Shown: in pieces, positions 15,052 to 24,453 of the stretch
How positions within the stretch are numbered: the stretch's first letter is position 1
Layout of the letters: every line of letters begins with the position of its first letter
Assembly (NCBI GenBank): GCA_045403155.1
Contig: JAXIPB010000277.1
Coordinates: 1 to 27,247 of the forward strand
Source of the DNA: JAXIPB01 sp045403155
GTDB taxonomy: Bacteria; Actinomycetota; Actinomycetes; Mycobacteriales; Micromonosporaceae
Length of the DNA: 27,247 nt
Reading direction: 5' to 3'
Position numbers and translations under genes: made by a program
The notes under the pieces: generated by a model
The model's input: only the letters and a program-made list of their open reading frames with translations
What the model was told of the DNA's origin: nothing
Databases searched by the model: none

Positions 15052-15834
15052 ATGACGACCACGTCGGACGATCCGACCACCGCGCTGCCGGGCCGCCCGC
15101 CCGTGGTCGACCTGGCCACCTGGCAGGCCGCTCGTGACGAGCTTCTGGTCCGCGAGAAGGCCCACACCCGCGAGGGCGACGCCATCGCCGCGGCCCGCCG
15201 CCGGCTGCCGATGGTGGAGCTCGACGGGACGGTCGAGGTCGTCGGTCCCGACGGGCCGGTCCCGTTCCTGGACCTGTTCAACGGCCGCGACGAGCTCGTG
15301 GTCTACAAGCACATGTGGTACGACGGCGCGCCGCACCAGGGGCAGTGCGAGGGCTGCACTACCACGGCCTGGCACCTGAAGGACGCGGTCTACTTCAACG
15401 CCCGCGGCGTCTCGTTCGCCATCCTGACCACGGGCCGGTGGGACGAGGTGTCCTCCTACGTCGAGTTCATGGGCTACACCCAGCCCTGGTACTCGGTGCG
15501 CGAACTGGAGGCACCGGTCGGCGGCAGCATGGGTTACATCACCTGCTTCCTGCGCGACGGCGACCGCGCGTTCCTCACCTACTCCACGACGGGCCGTGGT
15601 AACGAGCGGATCAACGGGTCCTTGGGCCTGCTCGACATGACGGCCTACGGCCGCGGCGAGGCGTGGGAGGACAGCCCCAAGGGCTGGCCCGAGGGGCGGA
15701 ACTCGTCCTGGTCCTGGCGCTCGGACGCGGACGGGAACGCCACGTGGGGCCCGACCAGCCGCCCCGTGCCGCAGTGGACCCGCCCCGGCGCAACCCCCGT
15801 GGAGACCCTCGGCCGGCACGGCCACCACCACTGA
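15052..15834 (+). CDS. DUF899 thioredoxin-like protein
   Basis: Protein of 260 residues in the DUF899 family, a thioredoxin-fold group found widely in Actinobacteria and Proteobacteria. It opens with PVVDLATWQAARDELLVREKAHTR, the conserved N-terminal helix, and continues LVVYKHMWY and GQCEGCTTTAWH; C99 and C102 form the CxxC-like pair. The second half has many aromatic residues and ends GRHGHHH, a His-rich tail that could bind metal. The ATG at 15052 has GGAGG 6 bases upstream. The same frame is open back to 14908, but that stretch belongs to the FAD-oxidoreductase remnant, so a longer start would be artefactual. Its reaction is not known. Confidence 0.88.
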   Translation: MTTTSDDPTTALPGRPPVVDLATWQAARDELLVREKAHTREGDAIAAARRRLPMVELDGTVEVVGPDGPVPFLDLFNGRDELVVYKHMWYDGAPHQGQCEGCTTTAWHLKDAVYFNARGVSFAILTTGRWDEVSSYVEFMGYTQPWYSVRELEAPVGGSMGYITCFLRDGDRAFLTYSTTGRGNERINGSLGLLDMTAYGRGEAWEDSPKGWPEGRNSSWSWRSDADGNATWGPTSRPVPQWTRPGATPVETLGRHGHHH

Positions 15835-16036
15835 CGGGCCTTCGTCGACGGCGTCGGCAAAGCGCGTTACGAAGTAGGCCGGACCTACGGGTCACGAAGT
15901 TGGCAAGCCGAACGATCCGCACGAGACATACAGTGGCCCGACACGATCAACTGATGAGCCAGGTCGCCGTAACGAGTCGGCGAACCCTCGTAGAATGACT
16001 GGACTCCGCCACGCGACGACGAACCTCAGCGCGGTC

Positions 16037-17854
16037 CTAACGAGTGGTGAGCCGTCGGTGGAGTCGCCGGGCCTTCGACATGAGATGCCGGACCAGCCGC
16101 TTCGCCCACCTCGCTGGCGTGATGACGGCCCGGCCGATCCGATAGCTCATCGAGCCGGACATCAGGTCGATGGTTCGTTGCGCCCGTCGCAATGAGCGCT
16201 CGCGCGAGCTGAGCAGACTCTCGTACCAGTCGACTTCGGCCCGCGCGTGGGCCAGCTCCCGCCGCAGCGCCGCGGCCGCGGCCTGGCTCTCGCGTAGGCC
16301 GCCGGAGTCGGCCGTGGCGCTGACGTCAACGACGGCCAACCTCCTGGCCAGTTCGAACTCCTCGTCCTCGGTCAGCCCCTGCGTCCTCGTGCGAAGACTC
16401 ACCTCCAGCGCGACGGCGGCGGCGATCATGCCGCGGTCGATGCGCTCGCCGGCCAGGCCACCCAGGACTGCAGTGAGCTCATTCGCGTCCATCGTGGACG
16501 GCCAGGGATTCGGGTGGGCGCCGGTGAGCAATGTCATCGCGAAGCTTCGCAGGCACCGGGCCAGCGACACCCCGGGCTCGACGGGCGCATCGAGAGACCA
16601 ACTCGGGTCGAGGAGGGACATCCCCGCATCCGTGATGATCACGTTCTCCGCGGTCGCGAACGGGTCGGCCGCGGCCAGCTGTGTCCACGCTCCGACGAGC
16701 GTCCGAAGCTCCACCAGGTCGCGCCGAGTACAGGCGTCGAGCAGCGCTTCGGCCAGGCTCCTTCCCTCGGGGACGACACCGATCAACTTGCTCTGGTCTC
16801 GCGTAAGCCCGCCGCCGACCACGACATCGCGGGCTGTGTCGATGGTACGACGAACGGCTCCGGAGCTGTCGACGGTCAACTCGTACACCACGCCGAATGG
16901 GCCTTGCTGTTCAGCGACCAACACTCCAGGGTCGGTCGCGGGGGATGCCACGCTGACGGTGGTCTCGGCAACGCTGGCCGGTGCCTCGCGCCGCTGAGCA
17001 CTCACAATCCGGTGAGCATTCACAGTCCGGTGAGCATTCACAATCCATAGTGGCGCAAACTCCGTCCCAAGCCCGCTCCGAATGGACGCGGTGGCCAGCC
17101 GACGAGGATCCGACAGCAGGGGAACGCCGTCGAACGCGGTGGTCCACGCGGCCGCGATGGCGGCGCTGAGACTTCCGGATCGCGCCAGATTCGTGTCCTG
17201 CGCCGCGGCGTCGGCGACCACGGTGGGCGTCGACGGCAAGGGATAACCGACCCACAGCCGACCTGGAGACAATCCAACGTCAAGCATCGCCCGGAGCAGC
17301 CCGCGCGGCGAGCCCGGCCTGGTCGGGTCCAGCTCGGTATCGGCGGGTTGATTGACGGCCACCGCGTCATTTCCGGGCATCGCGACCAGCCGATGCACCC
17401 CGAGCTGGTTCGGCGTCCCTATGGTCAGAGTCCCGCCGGGCCGCAACGCGGCGGCGAGGATCTCGACCGATTCCGCCCAGCTGATCTGGGCTCCCTCCAC
17501 GGAGCGGAGTCGGTCGACGCCGTCCAGCGCGACGATCGCGTCGAACTCCTCCCGAACGGAGAACTTGGCGAGGCTCCCGCACAGTATCTGGGCGAGATCG
17601 CCACACTCGTCGGCCAGCATGTCGGCGTCCGGCAGGGAACGCACCAGGCACGCCACCGAGCGGTCTGGCGAGAGTGTGCTCAGTATCAGTTCCCGGCTAT
17701 GCGGGCCGGCCATGAGAATTCGCCCACCGGGCAACACGCGTCGCAGCAGCGACTCCATCGCGCCGCCGCTGATCGGCCCGTGCTCATGATCGGACCACGC
17801 CAGCATCTCGTCCCCGAGCAGGACGACGCGGTCCGAACCGTACGTCACCGTCAC
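16037..17854 (-). CDS. Multidomain protein: degenerate methyltransferase, kinase-like middle, coiled-coil tail
   Basis: Unrecognised 605-residue protein. Residues 30-160 follow a class I methyltransferase outline (PGGRILMAGPHSRE, EEFDAIVALDGVDRL, AAALRPGGTLTIGTPNQLGVHRL), but the glycine-rich SAM loop is replaced by MAGPHS, so SAM binding is doubtful. Residues about 300-480 hold PEGRSLAEALL and AENVIITDAGMSLLDPSW (403-419), resembling the metal-binding N and D part of sugar-kinase-like folds, without an obvious HxD loop. Residues 525-570 form a coiled coil, followed by SYRIGR and a strongly basic tail typical of proteins in surface-polysaccharide clusters. The GTG start overlaps the stop of the upstream GT-B-like gene (GTGA). 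A regulatory or scaffolding role in glycan assembly is an inference. Confidence 0.65.
   Translation of the reverse strand: MTVTYGSDRVVLLGDEMLAWSDHEHGPISGGAMESLLRRVLPGGRILMAGPHSRELILSTLSPDRSVACLVRSLPDADMLADECGDLAQILCGSLAKFSVREEFDAIVALDGVDRLRSVEGAQISWAESVEILAAALRPGGTLTIGTPNQLGVHRLVAMPGNDAVAVNQPADTELDPTRPGSPRGLLRAMLDVGLSPGRLWVGYPLPSTPTVVADAAAQDTNLARSGSLSAAIAAAWTTAFDGVPLLSDPRRLATASIRSGLGTEFAPLWIVNAHRTVNAHRIVSAQRREAPASVAETTVSVASPATDPGVLVAEQQGPFGVVYELTVDSSGAVRRTIDTARDVVVGGGLTRDQSKLIGVVPEGRSLAEALLDACTRRDLVELRTLVGAWTQLAAADPFATAENVIITDAGMSLLDPSWSLDAPVEPGVSLARCLRSFAMTLLTGAHPNPWPSTMDANELTAVLGGLAGERIDRGMIAAAVALEVSLRTRTQGLTEDEEFELARRLAVVDVSATADSGGLRESQAAAAALRRELAHARAEVDWYESLLSSRERSLRRAQRTIDLMSGSMSYRIGRAVITPARWAKRLVRHLMSKARRLHRRLTTR
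16996..17049 (-). repeat. Three 18-bp tandem units inside the 605-residue gene
   Basis: Units beginning GAGCA(C/T)TCACA(A/G)TCC occur at 16996, 17014 and 17032 with one to four differences. They encode about VNAHR(T/I) three times (residues 269-286), between the methyltransferase-like and kinase-like regions, and look like a slippage expansion in a linker. Confidence 0.85.
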
Positions 17855-18687
17855 GTGTCCTCCGATCCGGACCAGCCCAGCACCGCCCGTAGCTCGACTG
17901 GCGAGGCGCGAAGTTCGATCCCCAACTCCGAAGCGGCGACCTCCCGGGCGGTGGTCGCGTCGACCTGCTCACCGTGAATCGCCCGCCATTGGCGGCGGAT
18001 CCGGGCGTAACCACCATGCTCGGTGTCCTCGTCGCGAAGCACCATCGGGTCCCCGTACACGGCGATGTCGCACCCCACCGACGCGCCGTAGAACACCGCC
18101 GTCGACAGCCGGTTGGATGCGACGCGCCGATGCGCTCGAAGTTCGGCTAGTTGGTTGAGAAGGAACTGGGGGTCGGTGCGATCCCACCACCTGCCGCGAT
18201 AGCCGTGGCAGATGACCCGAAAGCCGGCCCGCTCGTATCGGCGGCGGGTGTGCCGTTTGTGGAACTCATTCCAATAGAGACAGACCGTCACCGGGCCGGG
18301 CTCGACGGCCCGGATGGTTTCGATCAGGCGGCGGTGGTCCCCGACGAGGTCTTGACCCTCCCAGCCGTGAAACGGATACCACAACGTTCCCTCGCCTCGC
18401 GGCGCCGACACACGATCATGATCCCGCTCCATCTCGAGCAGGTAGACCCAGGGGGCCCCAATCGCGATGGCGTTGGGGCGACCAAGAATCTGCGCCCGGC
18501 GCCTGGTCTGGTCGGACCAGACGAAGACTGGGCTGTGCCCGACGTAGGGCGTGCCCGGCGCGATCCCATCGCCGATGTTCCAGCCGTGCTGAAGATAACC
18601 ACGGATCCGCGGGGGGTCGTCGGCGTCGAGGCCGCAGTAGCGAGCCAGGACATGCGCGTGGCCATAGAAGTGGTTGGCGTGGTGCAC
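17851..18687 (-). CDS. Putative GT-B-like glycan biosynthesis protein
   Basis: Cytosolic protein of 278 residues with no signal or membrane segment. Visible blocks: HHANHFYGHAHVLARY at the start, IRGYLQHGWNIGDG, VWSDQTRRRAQ, GTLWYPFHGWEGQ, VTVCLYWNEF, and a C-terminal RAHRRVASNRLSTAVFYGAS followed by DIAVYGDPM. The last stretch resembles the nucleotide-sugar-binding end of GT-B folds (a serine/asparagine pair before a helix, then a VYGDP strand), as in capsule-type transferases, but no named family was recognised. The GTG at 18687 is preferred because GAGGAG lies 5 bases before it; the upstream open frame is Arg-rich and not protein-like. The stop overlaps the next gene's start by 4 bp. It probably works with its neighbours on a surface glycan. 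Confidence 0.7.
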   Translation of the reverse strand: MHHANHFYGHAHVLARYCGLDADDPPRIRGYLQHGWNIGDGIAPGTPYVGHSPVFVWSDQTRRRAQILGRPNAIAIGAPWVYLLEMERDHDRVSAPRGEGTLWYPFHGWEGQDLVGDHRRLIETIRAVEPGPVTVCLYWNEFHKRHTRRRYERAGFRVICHGYRGRWWDRTDPQFLLNQLAELRAHRRVASNRLSTAVFYGASVGCDIAVYGDPMVLRDEDTEHGGYARIRRQWRAIHGEQVDATTAREVAASELGIELRASPVELRAVLGWSGSEDT

Positions 18688-18923
18688 GGCTACTCCTCGT
18701 GCTCTTGTGACCGCGTGCCGCACGCGCCGACGACATTGTCCTCGTCTCACTTAGTCAGCACCGATGAACCAAGACAGGCGCGGGTCTTGCCGCATGCCCG
18801 GCGGTCCTCGAACTGCCACGACTCCCATTACCCACGTCCCTTGCGCACAACGTCCCGGGGGGGTCGGGCACTAAAACCGTATCTCATCGGACCGGCAACG
18901 GTTGGCGTTGCTGACAACATTGC

Positions 18924-21290
18924 CTAGCCGGAGCTGGTGAACTCGTAGATCGTCACTGGACCGTCCTCGTACCGGACCACGGCGTAGTCGGACAGACGTG
19001 GCGAGACGCTGCCCGCGCGTCTGTCCGCGAAGAGCCACCGGGCCCCGTAGAGCGTTCGCAACATAGTAACGGCCTTCAACGACGGGTCAACGAAGACGCG
19101 CTCGTTGAGGGCATACCGTGTCCCGTCCGGGGCGAGTTGGCGTACGAAGCCACGCCCGTCCCGGCCGTCGGCGGCCACCGCGGCATCCGTGTACGCCCAG
19201 CCCTCGATGACGGTCCGACGGCCGCCGAACGCCGTCACCCAGAAGGCTCGCGCGTCGCAATGCGGAATTGTGACGATGGGCCGGCAATGAACGTTGGTGG
19301 CGACGACATCGTCGGCGGCGGCGTGCTTGTCGAGCCACTGCGCGGCGCGTATCTCGGCCACGGTCGTCGCGGGCCCGCTGGCCGGTTGGGCCCGGACGCC
19401 TCCGTCCACCGCGCGAACGACCGCCGGCCCCGTCCCGAACCACGCCGCGGCGCAGCCGGCGCCCAGCACGGCCGTGACCGCCACCGCGACGCCGCGCTCG
19501 CGCAGCGCCGGCAGACGCGTTCGGAGAAGCAACCAGGCAACCGCGACGGCGAGGCCCGCGACACAGGCCCACGCTAAGGGCGCCGCGAGTGCCGCCCCCC
19601 AACTGCCGACGGTGGGTGCGGGCCGGGCCCGGACGCCGAGGCCGCCTGGAAGGAAGTGGTTGTGCAGCACCCACGCCAGGGCGAACCCGAAGCCGGCGGC
19701 AAGCACCAGGACCGGCGACCACGACCGCGCCGGCATCGCGTCGGCGAGCAACCAGATGGTGAGCACGGCACCGAACGCGATGGCCGACCGCATGAAGTTG
19801 ACCTGGCTCGCCGACGGGCTGTCGAGCGTCCACATCGCACCAACGCCGGCGATCATCGCGCCGGCCAATAGCCACGCAGCTGGGTCAGTGCGGATTCGGG
19901 GACGGAATAGGGCCAACAAACCAACAAGACATGACGCCTGCAGTAGCAGCCACCAGACCAGTAGGCCGAGGGCCAAAGCCCACTCGGATCGGCTCGCCTC
20001 AGACAGACCCATCGGCAGCAGTCCGGGCTCGGTGCCAGATTCCACGCCCACCGTGCTCTGGAACGGCGGCATCCAGCGCTCGATCCCCAGCAGCCGCACC
20101 GAGAGGGCGCCGGCGCCGCCGCCGACGAAGAGTGCGACACCAACCAGCATTGCCCCGAGGAGCACGGCGATGGCACCCAAGATCGACCACGGCACCCGAC
20201 GACGCATCACCAGCGACGCCGCGCTCGCCGCCAGCATTCCAGCGGCGAGCAGCGGGAGTCCGCTGGCCTTCGCGCCTGCGCACGCGACGGCGGCGCCAGC
20301 GAGCAGAAACCAGCCGCCACCGATGCGGTGACCGCGGACGACCCCGAGGCACAGCGTCGTGAGCAACATCAACAGAACGAGCATGTACGTGAGCGACGGG
20401 CTGTACGCCGAGACGGCGGAGCCACCGGCAGCCTGCATCGGCCCGCCCAGGTTCAACGGTGGGATCAGGATCGCGAGCCCTGCCGCCGCCGGGCCGGCCC
20501 ACCATCGACCGGTGACCTGGCGAGCCACTGCGGCCAACGCCAACACGGCCGCGTACAGGATGGGCCCAAGCCAGAGACGCAGGAACACCATGGACGGGTC
20601 AACGCCGGTGATCAGGCTTCCGGCCGCCATGTGGGCGTAGGAGAGGTAGTGGTAGCGAAGCCCGCTACCGGCGACCTGCGGAGTCTCGAACGGCATTGAC
20701 CGCGTCAGCTCGTGCACGAGCGAGAGCAGGTACGGCATATCCACGTAGTAGGCGTAGGTCGTTGGAGGCAGCGGATTACCGACCCATTGCGTCAGCGCCC
20801 ACCCCACGCCGAGAACCATGACCGCGGCGATGGCCCACGACCACGCCAGCGGGAGCGGCCGTGGTTCCTCAATCCGCCAATGGGCCCGCAGCCGGCCTAC
20901 TGCGATGAAGGCGACGAGCACGGGGATCGGCCACGCCCACAACCAAGACTGCAGCCCGACTGCCGTCGCCACAGCCCACGCCACGAGCTCGAGGACCAGA
21001 CCCGTCGCGATTCCCAGACCCACGTCCTCGGGGAGGTTACCGCGGCTCCCCCGCACCGCTCGGTGCACCAGCGTTCCCGGCACGACCAGGGTCAGCACCC
21101 AGTACACGCTGAACCGGATGATCGCTCCGATCGGCGTTTGAGTCCACAAGAGAGCGACAACGAGAACCGCGACGACCACGGCCCAAGGCAAGGCGCGTAC
21201 GACCCGCTCGCGCACCACGCCGGCCCAAGGCCGGTAGTCACGAACGGGGCGCGTGAGGCCGGGCGCAGCCGGCTCGTCGACAGCCGTCAT
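18924..21290 (-). CDS. Polytopic membrane protein, GT-C glycosyltransferase-like
   Basis: Membrane protein of 788 residues with roughly 14 hydrophobic segments from residue 35 to about 615 and a C-terminal extracytoplasmic domain (about 625-788) that contains two cysteines in NVHCRPIVTIPHCDA. The loop after the fifth segment or so (about 168-222) carries YYVDMPYLLSLVHELTRSMP and GLRYHYLSYAH; in GT-C enzymes an acidic residue in an early extracytoplasmic loop is catalytic, and D184 is the candidate. Such proteins transfer sugars from polyprenyl-phosphate donors on the outer face of the membrane. The N-terminal 25 residues are cytoplasmic. AAGGAAGG precedes the ATG. It is separated by 236 bp from the GT-B-like gene on the same strand. 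The substrate cannot be told. Confidence 0.75.
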   Translation of the reverse strand: MTAVDEPAAPGLTRPVRDYRPWAGVVRERVVRALPWAVVVAVLVVALLWTQTPIGAIIRFSVYWVLTLVVPGTLVHRAVRGSRGNLPEDVGLGIATGLVLELVAWAVATAVGLQSWLWAWPIPVLVAFIAVGRLRAHWRIEEPRPLPLAWSWAIAAVMVLGVGWALTQWVGNPLPPTTYAYYVDMPYLLSLVHELTRSMPFETPQVAGSGLRYHYLSYAHMAAGSLITGVDPSMVFLRLWLGPILYAAVLALAAVARQVTGRWWAGPAAAGLAILIPPLNLGGPMQAAGGSAVSAYSPSLTYMLVLLMLLTTLCLGVVRGHRIGGGWFLLAGAAVACAGAKASGLPLLAAGMLAASAASLVMRRRVPWSILGAIAVLLGAMLVGVALFVGGGAGALSVRLLGIERWMPPFQSTVGVESGTEPGLLPMGLSEASRSEWALALGLLVWWLLLQASCLVGLLALFRPRIRTDPAAWLLAGAMIAGVGAMWTLDSPSASQVNFMRSAIAFGAVLTIWLLADAMPARSWSPVLVLAAGFGFALAWVLHNHFLPGGLGVRARPAPTVGSWGAALAAPLAWACVAGLAVAVAWLLLRTRLPALRERGVAVAVTAVLGAGCAAAWFGTGPAVVRAVDGGVRAQPASGPATTVAEIRAAQWLDKHAAADDVVATNVHCRPIVTIPHCDARAFWVTAFGGRRTVIEGWAYTDAAVAADGRDGRGFVRQLAPDGTRYALNERVFVDPSLKAVTMLRTLYGARWLFADRRAGSVSPRLSDYAVVRYEDGPVTIYEFTSSG

Positions 21291-21697
21291 GTCCTTCCTT
21301 TGCCCATGATGGCGACGAGACAGCGTGTGCGCTGGCGATTGCCGGAATCGCCGCCCAGATGGGGCCTGACCTGCGGGAGCGGTGGCGGACGGGTGGCGTT
21401 GTTGTTCTGTCAGACACCTTGTTTGTGTCGCGGGAGGGAGCAGAGCCGTGGCCGCGATGATCGCCCTGGGAGCCCTACGCGACCGGACCCAGCTGACGCA
21501 GGAGTGGCCAAACCGAGCCGAACGCGGCGCCAGCCAGTAATTGCGATGCCGTCACCCGTACGGGCGAAACGAGCGTTGGCGCCAACACACTGTCCGATCA
21601 TCCGTAGCGACTTGAGCCATCCGGTCGTTGAACGACGAGGCCGACAGTCGTACTGGTTGCGTGGAGGCCGCTGGCGTTCGATCGAAGAACGCCGATC
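21291..21697. other. Intergenic stretch with no supportable gene
   Basis: This stretch lies between the divergent GT-C-like and multicopper oxidase genes. Open frames cross it, including one ending at about 21453 that reads smoothly for 50 codons, but none has a start with a ribosome binding site or a recognisable domain. No repeat or strong hairpin was seen. It probably holds the promoters of both flanking genes. Confidence 0.5.
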
Positions 21698-21726
21698 TTG
21701 ACAAAGAATCTCGCCAGCGATACAGC
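21698..21726 (+). promoter_or_regulatory. Candidate promoter of the multicopper oxidase gene
   Basis: A consensus -35 TTGACA (21698-21703) is followed, after 17 bases, by TACAGC (21721-21726), a poor -10 lacking the final T. A start about 7 bases later would leave a 45-base leader before the ATG at 21779. Only the -35 is convincing. Confidence 0.4.
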
Positions 21727-21778
21727 GGGCCGGACACCGGCGGCCGAACAGTCTCACCCATCCATCGAGGAGGAGATA

Positions 21779-23476
21779 ATGACCAATCTCAGTCGCCGTC
21801 AGCTCCTAGGTTACGGTGCTGGCCTCGGCGCTGCGATGGCGGTTCCGCCCTTTGCATGGCCGGGCGTCGCCTCCGCTGCGATGGGCGGCAAGCTGGCCAA
21901 GTACGTGCAGCCCGTGCCCCTGCCGGGAGCCGGGATCGCGGTGGCGACGCCGAGCGGGCCAAACCAGTACACGTTCACGCAGACCGAGATCGCCAGGCAG
22001 TTGCATCCGCAGTTGCCGTCGACACCGCTGTGGGCATACGACGACGGATCTGGCCTCGTCGAACAAGCCGGCTCGTTTGGATTGGTGGTGGTCGCGCAGA
22101 CCGGCACCGCGATCCAGGCCAGCTTTACGCACAACCTCCCGGCGTTGTATCCACCCTGGATCCCGGTCGACACCCGTCTCACTCCACGCGGCAACGAGGT
22201 GCGGCTAATGACCCACCTTCACGGTGGGTTCGTGGCCGCCGACAGTGATGGCAACCCGGCTGTCACGCCGAACGGCTACGGCCCCGGAGAAACGCAGACC
22301 GTTGTCTACCCCAACGAGCCCCCTCAGATGCCGGCCTCGCTGCTGTGGTTTCACGACCACGGTCTTGGCACCACCCGCCTGAATGTGTTCGCCGGGCTGG
22401 CCGCAGGCTACCTGGTGCGTGACCAGCACGACACCGGTACGGAACCGAACCCGATTGGAATTCCCGGCGGAGCATACGAGATCCCGCTCGTCATCCAAGA
22501 CCGTCAGTTCAACCCAGACGGGACCTTCTTGTATCCAGTCAGCGACATTCCCGGCGTGACATGGATCGGCGAGTACTTCGGCGACGTCATGCTCGTCAAC
22601 GGCAAGGTCTGGCCGTTCCTGAACGTCGAGCCCCGGCTGTATCGGTTCCGCATCCTCAACGGGTGCAACGCGCGGATCCTGAATCTCGACCTGGGGGGTG
22701 CCAGGTTGTGGCAGATCGGCGCCGAGGGTGGCATGTGGGATCGACCAGTTCCAATGAAGCAATTGGTGCTCGCGCCGGCCGAGCGGGCCGACGTGATCGC
22801 CGACTTCCGACCCTCGCCCGGCCAGACGCTCGTCATGAAGAACAACAAGCCGCCGAACCCGGTGGTGAGCCCTGCGCCATCGTTGACCACGGTGATGCAG
22901 ATCCGAGTGGGAAAGTCGGTCAGCCAGCCCGGCCCGACCACGATCCCGGCGAGCCTGCCAGGCCGCGCCGCCAACCTGCCCAGCCCGGTTCGGACGCGCT
23001 ACATCACTCTCAACGAGATCGGCACCGACACGGCCGGCTGGTTCCTCAACCTGAACGGACTGCGCTTCGGCGACCCCGCCGGGACCGAGACCCCCGCGGT
23101 CGGGACGGCTGAGGACTGGGTCTATGTCAACCTGACCGGGGACACGCACCCGATGCACACCCACCTGTTCACTCACCAGGTGATCGGCCGCACGCCGTTT
23201 GACGTCGCGGCCTACCTGGCCGCCTTCGGTGGACCAGACGGCGCGCCGGGAGGCAACGACCCGACACCGTTCGCGACCGGGCCGATGCTCCCACCCGCGC
23301 CCGAGGAGCGGGGATTCAAGGACACGGTCAAGGCTAACCCCGGCTACTTCACGACCATCCGTGGCCAATTCGACCTACCGACTGGTGTAACCGCGCCGCA
23401 GAAGTATGTCCACCATTGCCACATCGTCGAGCACGAGGACAACGACATGATGCAAGCGTTCACCGTGACCCCATAG
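21779..23476 (+). CDS. Tat-exported multicopper oxidase (CotA/laccase-like)
   Basis: Copper oxidase of 565 residues that couples one-electron oxidation of a substrate (phenols, bilirubin-like pigments, Mn or Cu ions in relatives) to reduction of oxygen to water. It has a twin-arginine signal (SRRQLLG at 5-11, cleavage near residue 34, VASAA). All four copper motifs are present: HLHGG (146-148), WFHDHG (192-194), HPMHTH (457-462) and HCHIVEHEDNDMM (546-558), with a Met in the axial position of the type 1 site, which usually means a modest redox potential. The family spacing matches the three-domain CotA/bilirubin-oxidase group. The ATG is set by GGAGGAG 5-7 bases upstream; the frame is open further up but without a site. 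It stands alone; the natural substrate is unknown. Confidence 0.93.
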   Translation: MTNLSRRQLLGYGAGLGAAMAVPPFAWPGVASAAMGGKLAKYVQPVPLPGAGIAVATPSGPNQYTFTQTEIARQLHPQLPSTPLWAYDDGSGLVEQAGSFGLVVVAQTGTAIQASFTHNLPALYPPWIPVDTRLTPRGNEVRLMTHLHGGFVAADSDGNPAVTPNGYGPGETQTVVYPNEPPQMPASLLWFHDHGLGTTRLNVFAGLAAGYLVRDQHDTGTEPNPIGIPGGAYEIPLVIQDRQFNPDGTFLYPVSDIPGVTWIGEYFGDVMLVNGKVWPFLNVEPRLYRFRILNGCNARILNLDLGGARLWQIGAEGGMWDRPVPMKQLVLAPAERADVIADFRPSPGQTLVMKNNKPPNPVVSPAPSLTTVMQIRVGKSVSQPGPTTIPASLPGRAANLPSPVRTRYITLNEIGTDTAGWFLNLNGLRFGDPAGTETPAVGTAEDWVYVNLTGDTHPMHTHLFTHQVIGRTPFDVAAYLAAFGGPDGAPGGNDPTPFATGPMLPPAPEERGFKDTVKANPGYFTTIRGQFDLPTGVTAPQKYVHHCHIVEHEDNDMMQAFTVTP

Positions 23477-23619
23477 CGTCATTCCGTATCCCGTTCTCAC
23501 CAGTTGATCGACAGGGTGGGCTGGGCTGAGGTCAGACTTACCGTGTTCACCGGAAGTGCGGCTATCTTTGGTGCCATGCCCCCACCCGGGAGCCTCGATC
23601 GGGCTGCAGTCGGTCGAGG

Positions 23620-24429
23620 ATGACCGCGCCAGGCGACCTCGCGGTCGACGCAGGTGCACCGGCGCCGCCCCGGCGGCGTCGCACTGCGGTGATCGGGGCC
23701 GCCACGGTCGGCGCGCTCGTGCTCACCGCGATCGTGTTCTTCCGCTGGGGAAACGCCCACTCGCCGCAACCGCTGCCGACGGCCTCGCCGGACCCGAGCA
23801 CGGCCGCCATGAGTACAGCCGAAATCTACGCGGCCCTCGCCCCATCGGTGGTCACCGTCGAAACGGTAAACCCGGACACGAACAGGGTCCAGGCCACCGG
23901 TACCGGTCTCATCGCCAACTCCCATGGGGTCATCCTGACCGCCCTTCACGTCGTCAGCGATGTCGGACCCATCCGGGTCACATTCGCCGACGGCACCGCG
24001 TCGGCGGCAAGAATCCTCGCTACCGACCCGACCAACGACATCGCCGCCCTCACCGCCGACACCCTGCCGGCCGTGGTGGTCCCCGCGACTCTCGGGAGCG
24101 CCGGCCGCATGTCCGTCGGCGACAGCGTGGTCGCGATCGGCAACCAGCTGGGCTTGACCAGCAGCACCACCGCGGGTGTGGTCTCCGGCTTCAACCGGGC
24201 CACCGTCGCGGACAGCGGCACGAGACTCGTCGGACTGATCCAGTTCGACGCCGCGGTCAACCCTGGCAGTTCCGGCGGCCCATTGGTCAACGCCAGGGGT
24301 GAAACGATTGGCGTCGTTGTGTCACTGGCGAATCCGACCGACGCGGGCACGTTCATCGGCATTGGTTTCGCCGTACCGATTGGCACCGCCCTCTCCATGG
24401 GCGGCGATGACCGTGGACCTCAGCAGTGA
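23620..24429 (+). CDS. Membrane-anchored trypsin-like serine protease (S1C), no PDZ
   Basis: HtrA-type protease domain of 269 residues. A basic cytoplasmic start (RRRR at 18-21) and one membrane helix (about 22-42) place the protease outside the membrane. The catalytic triad is intact: His110 in TALHVV, Asp140 in TNDIAAL and Ser218 in NPGSSGGPL. The chain ends soon after the protease fold, with no PDZ domain, unlike DegP. It lies 24 bp upstream of the MoxR gene on the same strand, so it is probably part of that operon and may process or guard the envelope complex. GAGG directly abuts the ATG with no spacer, so the start is uncertain, but no better in-frame one was seen. Confidence 0.88.
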   Translation: MTAPGDLAVDAGAPAPPRRRRTAVIGAATVGALVLTAIVFFRWGNAHSPQPLPTASPDPSTAAMSTAEIYAALAPSVVTVETVNPDTNRVQATGTGLIANSHGVILTALHVVSDVGPIRVTFADGTASAARILATDPTNDIAALTADTLPAVVVPATLGSAGRMSVGDSVVAIGNQLGLTSSTTAGVVSGFNRATVADSGTRLVGLIQFDAAVNPGSSGGPLVNARGETIGVVVSLANPTDAGTFIGIGFAVPIGTALSMGGDDRGPQQ

Positions 24430-24453
24430 CGTGACGACCGTGAGGATGGACAC

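Noticed and set aside
21301..21453. A smooth 50-codon open frame before the multicopper oxidase
   Set aside because: It has no usable start codon, no ribosome binding site and no recognisable domain; chance is likely in GC-rich DNA.
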